From contig MJGA01000018.1 of assembly GCA_001910725.1 (NCBI GenBank), positions 248,001 to 312,000 on the forward strand: DNA of 64,000 bases. The letters run 5' to 3'. The notes under the pieces are model-generated. The model saw only the letters and a program-made list of their open reading frames with translations. It was not told where the DNA came from and ran no database searches. Each line of letters begins with the position of its first letter. Positions within the stretch are counted from its first letter, which is position 1. Shown here piece after piece: positions 33,376-44,900 of the stretch. The stretch comes from Phanerodontia chrysosporium (lineage: Eukaryota > Basidiomycota > Agaricomycetes > Polyporales > Phanerochaetaceae). Position numbers and translations under genes: made by a program.

Positions 33376-35132
33376 GGTGGGCGGGGGCGGGGAGTGGGGA
33401 GCGACGTCGGCTCCTCCGCGCGTGGAGGACGCTTATATAGCATGATGCGATCCTCGCAGGGAGGCGAAGCTTCGATCGCCTGGCCACCCGCTGGTGCCTT
33501 GCCTTGCCGGAAGCATACGTAGGCCCCTTCTTCGCTGCTTTCCACTCCGTCCGACGCTGGCAGTCAGCGCTGAATCTGCTGATGTCAACGAGCCCCGTCA
33601 GCACCCTCCCATTGGCTCCCGGACCCGGGCGCCCCAGAGCCTTTCCTTTTCTGGTGCCCCCGCCACGACGAGCGATATGTCTCCCGCACCGTCCCCTGCC
33701 GTGTCCTCCGCCAGACCACTGTCTCTGGTGCAACCCTGCAGCCCCTGCGACCCTCCGGACGCCCGTGCGACGCGCAGTGCGGCCTCCTGCTTACACACCG
33801 CATCACAGGATGATACACCCGGCAGCTTCCATGCGGGCCACAGTTCTGTAGTAAACGACGAGAGCACTGGGGCCTAGGCAGGAAAAAAGATCCATGCTGA
33901 CAGACCTTCCCAGAGATGCCCGCGGCTGGCACAGAAGCCACAGTAACCGACCGGCTGCGATGTCGGACGGCGGGCGCGAAACCCACTTTGGGTCCGGAAG
34001 AGCCGTCATCCACCCTGCCGCCGAGGCGAATACACGGAACCTGGCGCCCCCCAGCGGCTGACTGAGGACAGTGCGCATGGTCCACAGGAGCTTGGGGAAA
34101 CCTTGAGCTAATTGTCGGACATGGTTCTAGGGGTGATGTATCGTTGGGATTGCACAGGAAACACTGCCCTGCGGAAAGTTGACGATGCCTCCATCGTGAT
34201 GCAGCGTCGACAGGGTTTGGATGGACGACTCTGGACTCGAGTGTGTCTGCGCGGAGATGGTCGAAGACAACGGTGCGCATCGCCACCAGGCTGATAGCCT
34301 TCCATTATCCCACGCACCGTTATCAGATAACGACTGTTATTTACTATCGTACGGACCCCGGAAACCTGCGTTCGCAGGCTCGCTGTACGCATCTCGCTCT
34401 CGCAGGACTGGAATCAAACATGTCAGCCAAACTCTCCCAGTAGAAATCGAGCCCGAAGCCTTTGCGAGCCCAGGCGCAGACTCAGTGAGGACACCTCCAC
34501 TTCGCCGATCCAGCATCCTGCTCCTGACTCGGCACACAGTCCGGTCACACGTGGTCCTAGCCCCCCCATCTCGACGTCCTATGAGACCTAGTCTCCCCTA
34601 TACCATCCCTGTCGGGCTCCCACAGACTTCTCATGGTGGACTGAAGCCGCTCCGCCATACCGCCGAGCCACGTCTTCTATCTAACTGATAGCACAGTGTA
34701 TTCAGTGGGCGCCCCATTGGTGACCCGGGGTAATAGGGTTGGTATGTCCCCAACATATCCAACTCTATGGTGTTTCCTATATCCTCCACCTGCGTCCCCG
34801 GGTCTGCACGGCGAACCCCTGACAGTAAACTGAGGCGTCAGTACGTCTTTCCCTCGTGCTCCGGCCTTCGATGAAGACCGGATAGTTATGGTCCCTCGCA
34901 CTGTACGCATTTATCTCTTCCCGCTGCTCTTGTGCAAAACCGTTTGACATCGTGCCAGGCCTGCAGCATCACGTGATCATCAACCTCGTGGCGCTCGGCA
35001 CCGCCGCGCGGGGCAGCGAGAAAGGTTGGCAAACTCCCGCGTTAAACCATCTAATGTACACAGTCTACAGTCTACAGCAGCGTAGTGATACCACATCCCG
35101 AGTTCAAACAACAGTTATCGTATAACTACCAA
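33376..35132. other. Gene-poor stretch
   Basis: About 1.75 kb between the SNG1-like promoter and the kinesin 3' end. A 233-codon minus ORF (33585-34286) lacks a domain signal and composition suggests chance. No repeat or RNA gene recognised. Confidence 0.45.
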
Positions 35133-37541
35133 TCACACCTCTGGCGTAGCCTCGGCCGTGGGGAATTCCTCCTCCATCATCTTGAAGACCGCCTCGAGCT
35201 CAGCCCGGTCGATGTCCTTCTTCTGCCTGTGGGCCTCGGCGGCGGCAGTGTTGAGCACCTCGAACCAGTGCGGCCCGCGGCGCTGCGCCGCGGCGGCGAA
35301 CTGCTCGTTCGTCCAGCGCGAGAAGACGCGGTGTTCGGGCGTGCCCTCCTCGGGCATGCGGATGCTCGTCCCGGGGACCGTCGCGTACGGCGTGTCGCCT
35401 GCGGCGCGCGTGCGTCAGCAGCCCGTCCCGCACCCCACCGACACACACGCGGGAGCACGCACCGTACACCGCCGCGAGGTCCACGACCTTGCGGCTCTGC
35501 ATCACCGCGCGGCGCGTGCGCGTCTTGGCGGAGAGGATCAGGTAGTAGAGCGCGCCGCCGACCTCCGCGGCCATGTTCTTCACGACGCCCGCGGTGAACT
35601 CGCGGTCGACGCGCGCACACGCGAGCACGCGCTGCACGAACTCCGTCGTGTACAGCTGCCCGAAATGCCGCGCGGTCATCCCCGGCGGGCACAGCCGCGA
35701 GACGTCCACGACCGGCGCGACAGGTGCCGCGGGGTCGTACGGCAGCGGGGCCTTCGTGCCGGCCTTCGCGGCCTTCTCGACGCGCACCTTCTGTGCGTGT
35801 GCGATGCGCGCGCGCTGCCGTTTCGCGAACTCCTGCGTCAGCCAGGCGACGGTCTGCTCGTGGTTCCACGTGCGCGGGTCGGCGGCGTCGTATGGCGCAG
35901 GCCCGCGCGGCTTGGGCGGTGCAGTCTTGAACGGCGAAGCGTACGACAGCGTATTCACGCTGTGCACCGTGTCCTGGATGTGCGGAGAGACATGTGCGAT
36001 GATCAGCGTCTTCGACGGTTGGCGGGATTCGATGTCGAAGATCGGCTACACAAACTTTTAGCAAGTCACAGCAGAGCTTACGATGACCCTCACCTTGAGG
36101 AGCATGGTGAGCTTGTTGCTGCGCCAAGGGATGTGCACAAAGCCCTCTTCGGTAGCCATCTTCGCCTTAGCGCGAACGCACTCCTTCAGGCTCATCAGGC
36201 TGTTGTTATTCTCGCGAGACTCGAGCATACGCTGCTTATCGTGCGCCTTGGAATCTTCGTATCTCTCACTCCCTGCAAGACTAAGGGCCGCCCTTAGCAA
36301 GGTACAGGACGTCCTGACCCAGATACCTACTCAACAAGCAACAGCTGGCCTGGCTCGGCAAAAGGCATGAGCTTGTTCGTCACCCGGATGGTGAGCACAG
36401 CATGGCTGCGGCTAGATGCCGCGTTGCGGAGCGTAGCAGAGGTACGCCTGGACGCGAGAATGTTACTGCCTCGTGAACCGTGTCATGGTCGTGTAATCTC
36501 ACCTATGAGCCAACGCCGTCGTAATGAGCTCGTCCAACTTCTCCGCAGATTCAACTACACGGGAGATCAGGCGCGGACGCACGTCTCCGTTCTTGTCTTC
36601 ATGGATAGGCACCTCCTTGCGTATCGTGCTCCCTTGTGCATCGACCGGGAGGTCCTCGACGGGCTCGAGCAGGTCCACAGCGCGCTTGCCCAGGAGCTCG
36701 AGGAATGTAACGCTAAACTCGATGACGTCCTCGGGCGTGAGCTCCGTGGACGCGTCAGCTTGCTCGTCCGTCGCCTTGGCCTGCTCTTCAGCCTGCAGGA
36801 GGCGCGCTCCGACGTGCTTTGCGGCGACGAACAGATCTCGCGCGATGCGGTGCTCGAGGGCCTCCATGGTGTAGGTCTTGCCTGAGCCTGTCTGGCCATA
36901 GGCGAGGATGCAGGCAATGCCAGAGGACAGAGCAAGCGGAATGATCTGGCGTGGATATATGCGTTAATAATAGGTCGCTGAACGTTGCACAGTACGATAC
37001 TCACGTCGTTTGCGACGACAGTCCGCTTGTAGACCTCGTCGTTGTCGACCGTGGGGCCGAACGCGAGATCTGCCTCGTATGACTTGTGCGTAAGCGTGGG
37101 GCCAGACCACTAGTTGTAGACGTGAGTCTCCAGTGTACGTAGAGGACAAATGACACGTACCTTCAATCCCGGCACATGCGCGACGAAAGTCCCAGGTTCC
37201 GCGTTGGCTGCCGTGACACCGGGGCAGAACTCCACTGTCTCGGGGGCCTCAGGAGCGGTCTCGCCCTTTTGTTCGCCCTCAGCATCGCCCACACCAGCCT
37301 CCTTGGCCTCTGGCACGTGGAACTTCTCGTCCGCCTCGTTGGGCAGCGGCGGACGCGTCCTGAACGCGACGATGATGTCCTTGCCGCGGACCTCCCCGGC
37401 CTTCTCCTCCGCAAGCCGACTCGCGATGTCTTGCATGGGCGACACGAAGGGCTTCGCCGGGGGCTGCTTGGCACTCCACTCGTCCAGCAGAGCACGCAGA
37501 GTGGGCAGGTGCGTTGTAGTGAGGGCTGCAGAGGACGCCAT
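35133..37541 (-). CDS. Kinesin motor protein with C-terminal SAM-like region
   Basis: Start MASSAALTTTHLPTLRALL at 37541. The motor begins near residue 55 with KDIIVAFRTRPPLPNE. The P-loop is ACILAYGQTGSGKTYTME, switch I is NAASSRSHAVLTI and switch II is LVDLAGSERYEDS; the motor ends with HIPWRSNKLTMLLK and THVSP-like AHVSPHIQDTVHSVNTLSYA. An acidic insert lies between the first strands. After the motor come PYDAADPRTWNHEQTVAWLT and SRLCPPGMTARHFGQLYTTE, matching the helix pattern of a SAM domain. A motor plus SAM pairing is known in KIF24 (kinesin-13 group), where SAM is N-terminal. There is little coiled coil. The subfamily is uncertain; I favour a kinesin-13-like protein. At least five introns. 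Confidence 0.87.
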
Positions 37542-38254
37542 GGCGAGGTAGACTGTGCAGATGGAGTGTATGAACGTGTGGGACGCGTCGAGACACTTAG
37601 TTCGACTTGAAGTCACATCTGAAACAGAGTCAAGGCTTTATACGATGTGCGACTGCTTTGTCGTGTGGAGATGGTCGCATGGTGTGTAGCCCGGTGGTGG
37701 TTGGTGCGTGAGTAGTGGCAGCCCCAGACGGGTCCGCATGGGCTTGATCAAAGCGGTCTACAGCTGCTCAGCGCGGTACCGTCTCCGCCTTATCGCGTCG
37801 TCACTTTGACTCCTTTGGACTCCTGCTGACTGCACCGCTCGCACCAGGTAACCAGTTGAGATGAAGTAGAAACACACGCGCAAGACGATTGAGTACTTTC
37901 AAATTCCGGATCCGTTGCAGACCGCCCCGTGCTTGCCCTCGGACTTCGCAAGCGAGGTCGGGCTGGCAGTTCTCACTCTGCTGGCGAGTCAATCTGTTGT
38001 ACGACAGAGACTCAGATGGAGAGATACTATTGAGTTGAAGGTATCCGGCTGTGAGCCATCCTCTCCGCCACCTCCATCGTAAACACCAAGACGGATGTCA
38101 AGATTACCCAGGCAAGCGTTCTCTCGATACTCACTCGCGCATCTATGCTAGCACTCGGTTTTTCTTCTGAAGTTAGGTCTTCACTCTTCCTGTTATGACG
38201 TCGACTATTACAATGTAGCATATGGTGGTGAGTACGTGCCTTTGACGAGGCTCT
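37542..38254. other. Kinesin promoter region
   Basis: About 700 bases between the kinesin start and the DUF6533-type relic. A stretch on the plus strand near 38055-38200 reads open with some hydrophobic character and could be a decayed upstream exon of the relic, but I find no clear match. Confidence 0.35.
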
Positions 38255-38768
38255 CACTTTCCACAGTGCTCTTCCTCAGTCGGTTAATCACCGATTTCAT
38301 CGCGTTCGCTTTCACGCTCCTGAAGACGATACGACAGGTGCATGAGACGCGTCGGCTACACCTGGCTTCGTCTTTGTCGGAGTGTAAGTATACTTAGAGC
38401 TTGTCAGTCCTCTTTCGTCTTCATGTATCGGCACTGCTGGCTCAATTCTGTGCGGGGACCTCATATATTGGTGTGTCCCAGCTGCGTAGTTTGACCGTTG
38501 TTCATGTCGAAACAGGGCAAGGGGATAGAGCACTACTTAACATTCTTAATATTCTTCGGAATCTTCCAGGAGGCCAGTTATGACCTCTCTAACAGGACCG
38601 CATAAACAGATTCAGGTGGACTTGTCCCCCATGGTTCCACTGCTGGGAGCACTGGTAAGGCCGTGCTTGCGTCGTGCGTCGCTGAAGCTAACATGAGCCC
38701 TCGATGTCCAGCCTCAGGTTCTGATCGGCCGTCTCATTTCCGCCATGCCTCTGACCCGTTGACCCTGC
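38255..38768 (+). pseudogene. Diverged, truncated DUF6533-type membrane protein copy
   Basis: The plus strand near 38272-38386 encodes SRLITDFIAFAFTLLKTIRQ then VHETRRLHLASSLS. This lines up with the three array genes further right (DFLVLVFTWMRTYRQLRDAR and, in copy 3, TWLKTYRQLREAKRLRM). Further along, GTSYIG, VDLSPMVPLLGAL and, after a CAG at about 38723, VLIGRLISAMPL match GSVYF, LLGLSPIDAFVV and ILLQRFLINLRQL of the array in the same order. I find no N-terminal DUF6533 block upstream, one join needs an intron of about 25 bases, and the last block runs into TGA at once. It is probably a decaying copy on the strand opposite to the array. Confidence 0.45.
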
Positions 38769-39548
38769 CACCGGAAACGCATTTACCAAGCGTACACTTC
38801 CAAATGTCGACGAACGTGTTCTGCAGCATTGCAGAGCGACGAGAGCATGGCGATCACACGCATGAAGATGATAACTACTGGAACGAAGCCTGACGTTGGT
38901 TCATGAGACGAGTCAATTCCCGCACAGCCAGCAGTTGGCTCGGAACATCGACGCCGCTCGGTACCTTCGAAGGACGTCTCGCCACCACCCTGGACTGCGT
39001 CTCTTCCGGAAGTGGACCGGGCGTACAGGCCCGCAGCAGTGTACAGCAGTACTCTCCACTGTGAATTGGCTATTACCATGCGCTCCGTGTGCCTCGACGA
39101 CGCGTACGTGCTGCGTTATCTCGGCCGCGAAGTCGAGAGTGAATATTGAGGAGCCGGTGAGCCCCTGAGCTGCGCCATCTACCAGGAAACATGGTTCATG
39201 GGGCACGACTCCACGATCGAGGATGTAACATGACCGCAAGCGCACCTACGTGGTATAGAGCCCCAGAGCGACTTACTGTGGATGTATTCAAGGGATAAAG
39301 ATCCATCTGAAGCGGTTTGAGTTGGTGGAAGATGCTGCCATGTTGTGGAACGCGACATGTATGTTTTGATGGCGGGACAATCCCAGAAAAGGGAGGCGTT
39401 GACGACGGTGGAGTGTGTGTTAGACGCCTTGGCCTGGACTTGGCCGTGAAGTCGTCATGAGTGCCGCTGCATCTCCCAGTCCCCGTATAAGAGGCCTCTT
39501 CTATCTCTCCCCTGTGGCTTCAATACCCTGCATGCGACCTCTCGAACC
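38769..39548. other. Upstream region of the permease gene
   Basis: About 780 bases with short ORFs on both strands, none convincing. The right part is the promoter of the permease gene. Confidence 0.45.
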
Positions 39549-41737
39549 ATGACCGTCCTCGCTGTTCGCCATGCCGAGCCTGAACTTGCCGAACTTGTCT
39601 CGAGAGCGACCTCGGACTCCGAGTCCGGAGGAAACGTAGGAAATTGGTCCGCGATTCTGGTCCTGGTCATGTTCATCGTCTCGAGTATGTCTTCATTCCC
39701 ATTGCTCTACGCACATCTTGACGCTCTACCTAGACATTGCTGTCATCTTTCCTCTGCGCATACCCATTCCTCGGCCGCTGACGGATAGTGTCGCGAACGT
39801 CCTCGCCAAGCACAAGGTCATACCTCCCAGGACCCGTGGACAACGCACATTCCACATCCATCTCAATTTTATTACGGTGCCCCTAGTCTGCGTGCTCATA
39901 TTGCTAGCATGCAAGGCCATCGATGGCACGGTCCTGAAGCGAGGCATCGTCGGCGCAGACGGTGTCAAGCCGATCAATATCATGGCCCTTTTCATCTCCC
40001 TTGTAAGCCTCAGCGCGAATCCCGGCTCTGATACGTTTATGACTCTGGACGTGGTAGGCTTATATGGCAATTTCCCTAGATTTCACAGGACTCTTGCGCT
40101 TCTCAGCCTTCTGGGTAGCCCGCAAAGGAGGGTCTTCCGGGAAGCGATTGTACCTGTACCTGTACCTCTTCTTTCTTGTGTGCGGGGTCATTGTCGGCAA
40201 TGTGAGTAAGGTACTCTCTTCCAGGGAACTACCGTGCTGATACTCTCGTAGGATCCCGTGATTCTGTCTGGAACTGCATTCCTCGCGTACTTTACAAGAG
40301 TCACTGGGTTAGCTTCGAGGTGCATGTATGCGCATATCATGACTGATTTCGGCTTCCAGGATCGCACCGCCGACCGCATGGATATTCTCGCAGTTCGCAG
40401 CTGCGAATATGGGTGCGTGGAACAGCACATGATGAGTCTTTTATACCAATTTGCTCGTATAGCGTCAGTCGTCCTGGTCTCCTCGAATCCTACCAATCTC
40501 GTTTTGTCAGGAGCATTCGGCCTATCATTCGTGAAGTACACCGCACACGTAATCCTGCCTTTCCTCGCGGCAGCATTCCTCGTCTACCCTATCCTGCTCT
40601 TCGCCCTTTTCCGCAAGCGAGGCCTCATCCCAAATACCCTTGGTCTCGAGCTTGACGACCGGGACTCCAATGCAGCCGCATCCGGTACACTCGTGGACAA
40701 GCACGGTGCCATCTTCGGCAGCATCCTCCTCGGCGCGACGCTCGCAGTTCTCGTGGGGACGAGCACAATCGGCGTGTCCGTCTGGCAAGTCACCGTCGCA
40801 CCTGCGCTCGTCATGCTCCTGCGCGACGGCGTGCATGACTGGCTGGGCAAGCACAAGGACACGCCGGCGCCCGTGCGCCCGCCACCGCCCGAGTCCCTCG
40901 CGAGCCAGCGGGCGCGGTCCGCTGGCGAGTTCCCCATGACAGAGTTCTCGGGCCAGAATGGGAGCGCACAGACGGTCGTCGGCGGAGAGGACATCACGGA
41001 GATCCAGGAGGTCCCGCGCACGCCACCCGAAGAGCCACCGACGCCCGAGAGCAGCACCGCCGTCAGCACGCGTTCGCCGAGCCCGACGCCGCCCGCGACG
41101 CTCTCCGAGCGTGCCGGCGCGAAACTGCAGCGGCTGTGCGAGACGTTCCCGACGGTGACGACGATCGTGTCGCGCCTGCCGCTGCCGCTGCTCCCGTTCG
41201 CGTTCCTGATGTTCATCCTCGTCCAGGCGCTCTCGAGCAAGGGCTGGGTCGAGGTCTTCTCGCGCTGGTGGGCCGCGTGGGTCGCGAAGACGGGCACGAT
41301 TGGTGCTATCGGCGGGATGGGCTTCCTGGCGTGCATCTTCTGCAACGTGCGTCGCTCCACCGCTCTTCTCCACCGTGCGCGTTCACTCACCGCGAACGTA
41401 GATATGCGGCACGAACATTGGCGCGACGATCCTGCTCGCTCGCGTGCTGCAGGACTGGCTCGCGTCGGGCGCGTCGGGCGCGCACGACCCGCGCACGCGC
41501 GACGGCGCGATCTTTGCCCTCGCGGTCGGCAGCAACTACGGCGCGTTCACGCTCACGTTCTCCGCGTCACTCGCAGGCCTGCTGTGGCGCCAAATCCTGC
41601 GCGACAAGGGCATTCACGTGCGCCCGCTCCAGTTCCTGCTCCTCAACGCGCCGATCGCGCTCGTCGCGATGCTCGCGAGTTCCGCCGTCCTTGTCGGGCA
41701 GGTGTATGTCACGCACCGCAATGACAGGACTGCGTAA
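39549..41737 (+). CDS. Citrate-transporter-like permease (ArsB/NhaD superfamily)
   Basis: A polytopic ion transporter of about 12 helices. It begins MTVLAVRHAEPELAELVSRA with a first helix NWSAILVLVMFIVS. The family signatures are VSSNPTNLVLSGAFGLSFVK in the first half and GTNIGATILLARVLQ with ALAVGSNYGAFTLTFSASLA in the second, the paired NP/GTN-type helical hairpins of the superfamily. A cytosolic loop of about 130 residues (Pro/Glu/Ser-rich, EVPRTPPEEPPTPESS) separates the halves. Introns follow IVS, LFISL, IVGN, RVTG, AANM and IFCN. A triplet of TGTACC (about 40151-40168) encodes LYLYLY. Candidate substrates are dicarboxylates, citrate or arsenite; sequence does not decide. Confidence 0.85.
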
Positions 41738-41984
41738 TCTCTGGCCGCATTTCCTCAAAAACGTTATAGGGTGCCTTGTCCTGGAGCGCTCTAGGAACTT
41801 GGCAATTAGCTCATATAGTGAGGTATTGATATTCAATGAATGGTGGGGCATTTATAAAACCTGAGGGAATCTGTTGCAATGTACCTATATCGTGTAATAT
41901 AGCAGCATAAGTTAGAGCACACGACAGCAGTACCACAATGACAGATATCACCAAGAAATACAGGTACGTGCAAAGAGAAGATAC

Positions 41985-44900
41985 CTAGACACGCCAATCA
42001 CTGAAGAACTCCATGTCCGACTGCACGAACGAAAGCATGTAGTCCACCGTCGTCCCGCCCTCTTCCTCCTCCTCTTCCTCGTCGTCCGCGCCTTCGGCAT
42101 CCTGTATATCCTGTGCGTGGTCGTCGTCGGCCTCCGCGTCTGGCTCCTGCTCCGTCTCGATGCGCACGGTCCTCCTCGCGCCCGCAGCATCCGCGCCTCC
42201 AAAGTCCGCCTCGTCCGCACCCGTAAGCGCAACCTCCTCCCTTGCGGCGAGCTCGCGCGCGACGCGGTCCTCCGAGTCCTCGAACTCGCCGAGCGCAGCC
42301 TCGAGCGCGCTGACGCTGAGCCCGCCCGCGCTGCTGCCGCCGACGGTGCCGATGCCGAGCCCCGCGCCCCCGCCTGCAGCACCTGCGCCCGTGCCGTCGT
42401 CGCCGAAGAGCGTGCGCCAGTCGAACTCGCCCTTCTGGATGACGAGGTCATCGAGCGAGCGCTTCTGGTTCGCCTTGCGCAGGAGCGCCTCCTCGACGGT
42501 GTGCCGCGCGATGAAGCGGTAGATGTGCACGTCGCGGATCTGCCCGATTCGGTGCGCGCGGTCCTCGCATTGCCGGTCCATCTGCGGGTTGAAGTCGCTG
42601 TCGTAGAAGACGACCGTGTCTGCGCCGGTCAGGCTGCACGGCAGGAACGTCAGAACATATGTATACGTGATGAAACATCGTCACGTACTTGATACCGACG
42701 CCTCCAGATCTTGAGGACGAGATGAAGCAGAAGATGCGCGGATCGGTGTTGAACCTTTCCGTAATATACTGGCGGTCCTCAATCTTGGTCGCCCCATCCA
42801 GTCGGAGGTAGAGGTATCCGTGCAAGTTGAGAAAGATCTCTAGGATATCAAGTACGCGGGTCATCTGGGTAAAGATGAGAACGCGGTGGCCACCAGCCTT
42901 GCGTTCGCGGAGGAGACGAGCGAGTTCTTGGAGTTTTCCACAATCGTACTGTAGCAACGAAGGATCTGGGAACGCAATTTGAAGTTTGACCATAGCACGG
43001 TGGAGGGCAGCGTCGAAATTGGTATCTAGAGCGTATCGTGAGATCGGCGTTTCGTACCCCGAGAGGGCGATGTGTGGCAAGTCGCGAGCGACGGCCGCAG
43101 GTGTAACGAAAGCAAAGCGGTCAACCACTCCTGCCATCTCGTCTGCGCGTTCCGCGTAAGACTTGATTGCTAGGTTGATGATGTCACAGTTCGTCAAATA
43201 CCCTGACCGCCTATCCAGGGCAGAATACGGTACGAGAGGCTTGTAGAAGCGTTTGGCGACGGTTAGGGTCTCGAGAGGATAGGCGGGTTCGCTCGGATTA
43301 CACCGCATCCAGTTGACGTAGCGTATCTGGGCCCAACGGGCTGCCGTGCTCGCCTGTTCGAGGTATGCCTTGTACTTCCTGTGTCCTGCGATAGTTCGAG
43401 TGTCCGCAGGGGGCTTCTCCGGCAGCTCAGTAATCAATGGAAGGTAGTAGGTTCCGTCTAGCCGTCGTCGTTCCCGGAGAGCGACCAAGGAGGTATCTTG
43501 GCGCTCAACAAAGCGAAAGCCGAGAAAGCCTAGGTTGACTTTCTCAGCATCATCCTCTTGCAGAAGCTGCCGTCGCACGAGCAGCTCCTTGATCTCGTAG
43601 TCTGCGATCGCCGACCGCGACATCGCGAACGACGTCCGGATCGGCCGCACCTCGAACAGATCGGGGTGGTTGACGACCTTGCGTAGCTGCATGAGGATGT
43701 TGGCAATCTTCTGGTACACGCCCGACTGCAAATCGTGGCGTGTCTCCGCGCGGGACATGAACTCGTCGTAGAGAAACCGTTGGCGCTTCGAGAGCGGGCA
43801 CATTACCAGGTGCTCGAACTTGCTCGGTAGCTCCTTCTCGACGTCGCGCTTCAGCCGGCGGAGCAGGTACGGCCTGAGCACGCTGTGCAGCTTCGACACG
43901 CGCTCCTGCACCTCCTCATCAAGCACAGTCCCCATCTCGATCGCCTTTTCCAGCGGGTTAGCAAACCAGTCCGCAAACTCCTTGAGGTTGGCGAAGTTGG
44001 TCCCAGACATGAGGAACTGCAGAAGGGCCCACAGCTCCGTCAAATTGTTCTGGAGAGGTGTACCAGTCAACAGGAGACGTCGGAAAGATCGAAACATGAG
44101 CAAGATGTTCCATCGCTGGGACTTGAAGTTCTTGATCATGTGCGCCTCGTCAAGAATCATATAGTACCACGCCTTGCGCTTGAAGACATTGGCATCGCGG
44201 CTAGCCAGAGCGTAGGACGTGACGCAAACGTTGAAGTGGTACTTGTTGTTCCAACCTTGCCGTAGTTCCTTCCGACGCTTCGTATTGCCGTGGTAGCTGA
44301 GGACTTTGAACCCCGGGAGGAACTTCTTGAACTCCATCTCCCAGTTGAGGAGTACACTTGTAGGTACAATGATCAGGTGCGGTCCCCAGATACCTCTATC
44401 ACACGCCAAATGCGCCAAAAGTGCGATGGTCTGGATGGTTTTCCTATGAGTGAAGATCAGCTCCCGTGCTCAACGCATTACACCAAAGTATACGTACCCA
44501 AGACCCATCTCGTCCGCAAGGATACCATTGACATTGTTGGTGTGCAGACTAGCCAACCACTCCAGGCCCGCATGCTGGTACGGCCGCAGGTTCCCGCGCA
44601 GCAGGAGAGGATGCTTGATCTTTTCTTGAGGGTCCCACTCCACAGGAGCGACGGCGTATGGTCGAAGGTATGTGGGTATCGAAGATTGCACCTCTACATC
44701 ATCTTCGGCCAGATCCTGCTCGTCATCTTCGATGGGTGATACATTAGCAGCCTCGGCTGCATTTTCGTCAGGTGGAACGTCCTGCTGTCTGGGGTTTGAG
44801 ACCTCCGAGTCCAACGACAGTCCGTTCGGGATTATTGGCTGCGGAGTCATGGCAACAGGCTTAGCTTGTGGCGGAGCTTCCTCAGAGGGGGGAAGCGGGG

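Noticed and set aside
33585..34286. 233-codon minus-strand ORF in a gene-poor stretch
   Set aside because: No recognisable motif, composition like non-coding DNA, overlapping open frames on the other strand.
40151..40168. Tandem TGTACC hexamers
   Set aside because: Only three units, inside a coding exon where they encode a membrane-helix LYLYLY; likely ordinary coding repeat.
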